Shown: positions 4,403 through 6,277 of the stretch, piece after piece | How positions within the stretch are numbered: the first letter of the stretch is position 1 | Layout: every line of letters begins with the position of its first letter | Assembly (NCBI GenBank): GCA_021774355.1 | Contig: JAJFJE010000160.1 | Coordinates: 1 to 6,277 of the forward strand | DNA: 6,277 nt | Reading direction: 5' to 3' | Source: Alphaproteobacteria bacterium | Lineage (GTDB): Bacteria; Pseudomonadota; Alphaproteobacteria; Zavarziniales; Zavarziniaceae | Translations under genes and position numbers: made by a program | Notes under the pieces: model-generated | Database searches by the model: none | The model's input: the letters and a program-made list of their open reading frames with translations, nothing else | What the model was told of the DNA's origin: nothing

Positions 4403-5812
4403 ATGAGCACAGCACGGACGCTCTACGACAAGATCTGGGACAGCCATCTGGTCGACCAGGCCGAGGACGGCACCTGCCTGCTCTATATTGACCGCCACCT
4501 GATTCACGAAGTGACCAGCCCCCAGGCCTTCGAAGGCCTGCGCCTGGCCGGACGCAAGCCGCACCGCCCCCAGGCGGCGCTGGCGGTGCCCGATCACAAC
4601 GTCCCGACCACCGATCGGTCCATGGGCATCACCGACGCGGAATCCGCCCTGCAGGTCCAGACCCTGGAGGACAATGCCCGGGAATTCGGCATCGAATATC
4701 TGGGCATGGACGATATCCGCCAGGGCATCGTCCATATTGTCGGCCCGGAGCAGGGCCTGACCCAGCCGGGCATGACCATCGTCTGCGGCGACAGCCATAC
4801 CGCCACCCCTGGCGCCTTCGGGGCGCTGGCCTTCGGCATCGGCACCTCGGAGGTCGAGCATGTGCTGGCCACCCAGACGCTGATCCAGAGCCGCTCCAAG
4901 AATATGCGGGTGACGGTCGACGGCGCCCTCGGCTTCGGCACCACGGCCAAGGATATCGTGCTGGCGATCATCGGCCGCCTGGGCACCGCCGGCGGCACCG
5001 GCTATGTCATCGAGTTCGCCGGCGAGGCCATTCGCGGCCTGTCGATGGAAGGCCGCATGACGGTCTGCAACATGACCATCGAGGCGGGCGCCCGGGCCGG
5101 GCTGATCGCCCCCGACGCGGTCACCTTCGACTATCTGCGCGGCCGCCCGCGGGTACCCAAGGCGGGCGGTTTCGAACAGGCCGTGGCCCTGTGGCAGACC
5201 CTGGCCAGCGATCCCGAGGCTCATTTCGATACCGAACTCGTGCTCGACGCGGCGCAGATCGCCCCCCAGGTCACCTGGGGAACCAGCCCGGAAGACGTGC
5301 TGCCGATCACCGGCGTGGTGCCCGATCCCCAGGCCGCCGCCAGCGACGACAAGCGCCGGGCGATGGAGCGGTCGCTCGCCTATATGGGCCTCACCCCCGG
5401 GACCCGGCTGGCCGACATTGCCATCGACCGGGTGTTCATCGGCTCCTGCACCAATGGCCGGATCGAGGACCTGCGCGAAGCGGCCAAGGTCGCCCGCGGC
5501 AAGCGGGTGGCCAAGACCGTGGGCGCCATGGTGGTCCCCGGCTCCGGCCTGGTCAAAGCCCAGGCGGAAGCCGAAGGTCTCGACCGCATCTTCGTCGAGG
5601 CAGGCTTCGAGTGGCGTGAACCGGGATGTTCCATGTGCCTGGCCATGAACGCCGACAAGCTGGCCCCGGGCGAGCGCTGCGCCTCGACCTCGAATCGCAA
5701 TTTCGAAGGCCGCCAGGGACGCGGCGGGCGCACCCATCTGATGAGCCCGGCGATGGCGGCCGCGGCGGCGATCGCCGGCCATTTTGTCGACGTGCGCGAG
5801 CTGATCGACTGA
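4403..5812 (+). CDS. leuC: 3-isopropylmalate dehydratase, large subunit
   Basis: With LeuD it forms isopropylmalate isomerase, which converts 2-isopropylmalate to 3-isopropylmalate through a dehydrated intermediate in leucine biosynthesis in the cytoplasm. The protein is 469 residues, matching the usual 466-470, and belongs to the aconitase superfamily. Motifs: RTLYDKIWDSHLV at 5-17, VPDHNVPTTDRS at 62-73, VCGDSHTATPGAFGALAFGI at 127-146, and the three 4Fe-4S ligands Cys349 (in GSCTNGR), Cys409 and Cys412 (both in PGCSMC). The C-terminal substrate region STSNRNFEGRQG is at 428-439. All expected catalytic and cluster residues are present. ATG 4403 gives the typical MSTARTLYDK start; ATG 4394 would add three residues (MGE). 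The gap from rplS holds no clear promoter, so the gene may be read from the upstream cluster or from an unrecognised promoter. Confidence 0.97.
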   Translation: MSTARTLYDKIWDSHLVDQAEDGTCLLYIDRHLIHEVTSPQAFEGLRLAGRKPHRPQAALAVPDHNVPTTDRSMGITDAESALQVQTLEDNAREFGIEYLGMDDIRQGIVHIVGPEQGLTQPGMTIVCGDSHTATPGAFGALAFGIGTSEVEHVLATQTLIQSRSKNMRVTVDGALGFGTTAKDIVLAIIGRLGTAGGTGYVIEFAGEAIRGLSMEGRMTVCNMTIEAGARAGLIAPDAVTFDYLRGRPRVPKAGGFEQAVALWQTLASDPEAHFDTELVLDAAQIAPQVTWGTSPEDVLPITGVVPDPQAAASDDKRRAMERSLAYMGLTPGTRLADIAIDRVFIGSCTNGRIEDLREAAKVARGKRVAKTVGAMVVPGSGLVKAQAEAEGLDRIFVEAGFEWREPGCSMCLAMNADKLAPGERCASTSNRNFEGRQGRGGRTHLMSPAMAAAAAIAGHFVDVRELID

Positions 5813-5823
5813 GGAGAGGCGCG

Positions 5824-6277
5824 ATGCAACCCTTCACCACCCTCACCGGGGTCGCGGCCCCCCTGCCGATGATGAATGTCGACACCGACATGATCATCCC
5901 CAAGCAGTTCCTCAAGACGATCAAGCGGACCGGCCTGGGCGTCCATCTGTTCGACGAGATGCGTTACGCCGATGGCGGCGCGGAACAGCCGGACTTCGTC
6001 CTCAACCAGCCGGCCTATCGGGGCGCCAAGATCCTGGTCGCCGGGGCCAATTTCGGCTGCGGGTCGAGCCGCGAGCATGCTCCCTGGGCGCTGCTCGACT
6101 TCGGCATACGCTGCGTCGTGGCGCCGTCCTTTGCCGACATCTTCTATAATAACTGCTTCAAGAACGGCATCCTGCCGATCGTCCTGCCCGAAGACCAGGT
6201 GGCCCTTCTGCTCGATGACGCCCAGCGCGGCGCCAATGCCGTCCTGGCGGTCGACCTGGCGTCCCAGACCATCACCG
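5824..6277 (+). CDS. leuD: 3-isopropylmalate dehydratase, small subunit (3' end outside window)
   Basis: LeuD is the swivel-domain partner of LeuC and completes the isomerase active site. The visible 151 codons begin MQPFTTLTGVAAPLPMMNVD and include the family motifs NVDTDMIIPKQFLK at 18-31, GANFGCGSSREHAPWAL around 79-95, and the segment FADIFYNNCFKNGILPI further on. The full protein is usually about 200 residues, so roughly 50 lie past the window end; the last base is the first of an incomplete codon. The start is 11 bases after the leuC stop. AGGAGAGG at 5812-5819 overlaps that stop and serves as a strong ribosome binding site. This is a standard leuCD pair with no damage visible. Confidence 0.96.
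   Translation, partial: MQPFTTLTGVAAPLPMMNVDTDMIIPKQFLKTIKRTGLGVHLFDEMRYADGGAEQPDFVLNQPAYRGAKILVAGANFGCGSSREHAPWALLDFGIRCVVAPSFADIFYNNCFKNGILPIVLPEDQVALLLDDAQRGANAVLAVDLASQTIT

Noticed and set aside
4241..5782. 513-codon open frame on the - strand
   Set aside because: It is antisense to leuC with the same mirror composition; leuC has all its catalytic motifs and explains the region.

Overview
The window is a stretch of high-GC bacterial chromosome (about two thirds G+C by eye) carrying eight genes, all on the + strand. Gene content, protein sequences and order point to an alphaproteobacterium, probably of the Rhodospirillales/Acetobacterales type. The genus cannot be fixed from this sequence. 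All eight stop codons are TGA, as expected for a high-GC genome. There are no tRNA or rRNA genes, insertion sequences, CRISPR arrays or other signs of foreign DNA. This is core-genome sequence.

Layout. Positions 1-246 hold the 3' part of a DUF2794-family gene that begins upstream of the window. A 75-base gap with a TGC-N3-GCA palindrome precedes an 82-residue uncharacterised helical protein (322-570). The 197-base gap 571-767 contains a perfect GC hairpin, a TTGACA element and several alternative hairpins; it probably ends the upstream unit and forms the promoter and leader of the next. From 768 to 4316 runs the classic cluster ffh-rpsP-rimM-trmD-rplS. A 77- to 86-base gap with a possible terminator then leads to leuC (4403-5812) and leuD (5824 to beyond the window end).

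How the genes work together. The ffh-rplS block serves translation. Ffh is the protein of the signal recognition particle, which targets nascent membrane proteins. S16 and L19 are proteins of the small and large ribosomal subunits. RimM helps mature the 30S subunit, and TrmD makes m1G37 in tRNA to keep the reading frame. rimM/trmD and trmD/rplS each overlap by ATGA, so translation is probably coupled. LeuC and LeuD are the two subunits of 3-isopropylmalate isomerase in leucine synthesis and form a tight pair with an 11-base gap.

No new biological system is evident. The items most worth a second look are: (a) the trmD/rplS junction, where the trmD 3' end looks like a former rplS leader turned into coding sequence; (b) the palindrome resembling a PhaR operator in front of the small helical protein; (c) the structured leader upstream of ffh; and (d) residue changes in Ffh and TrmD motifs.
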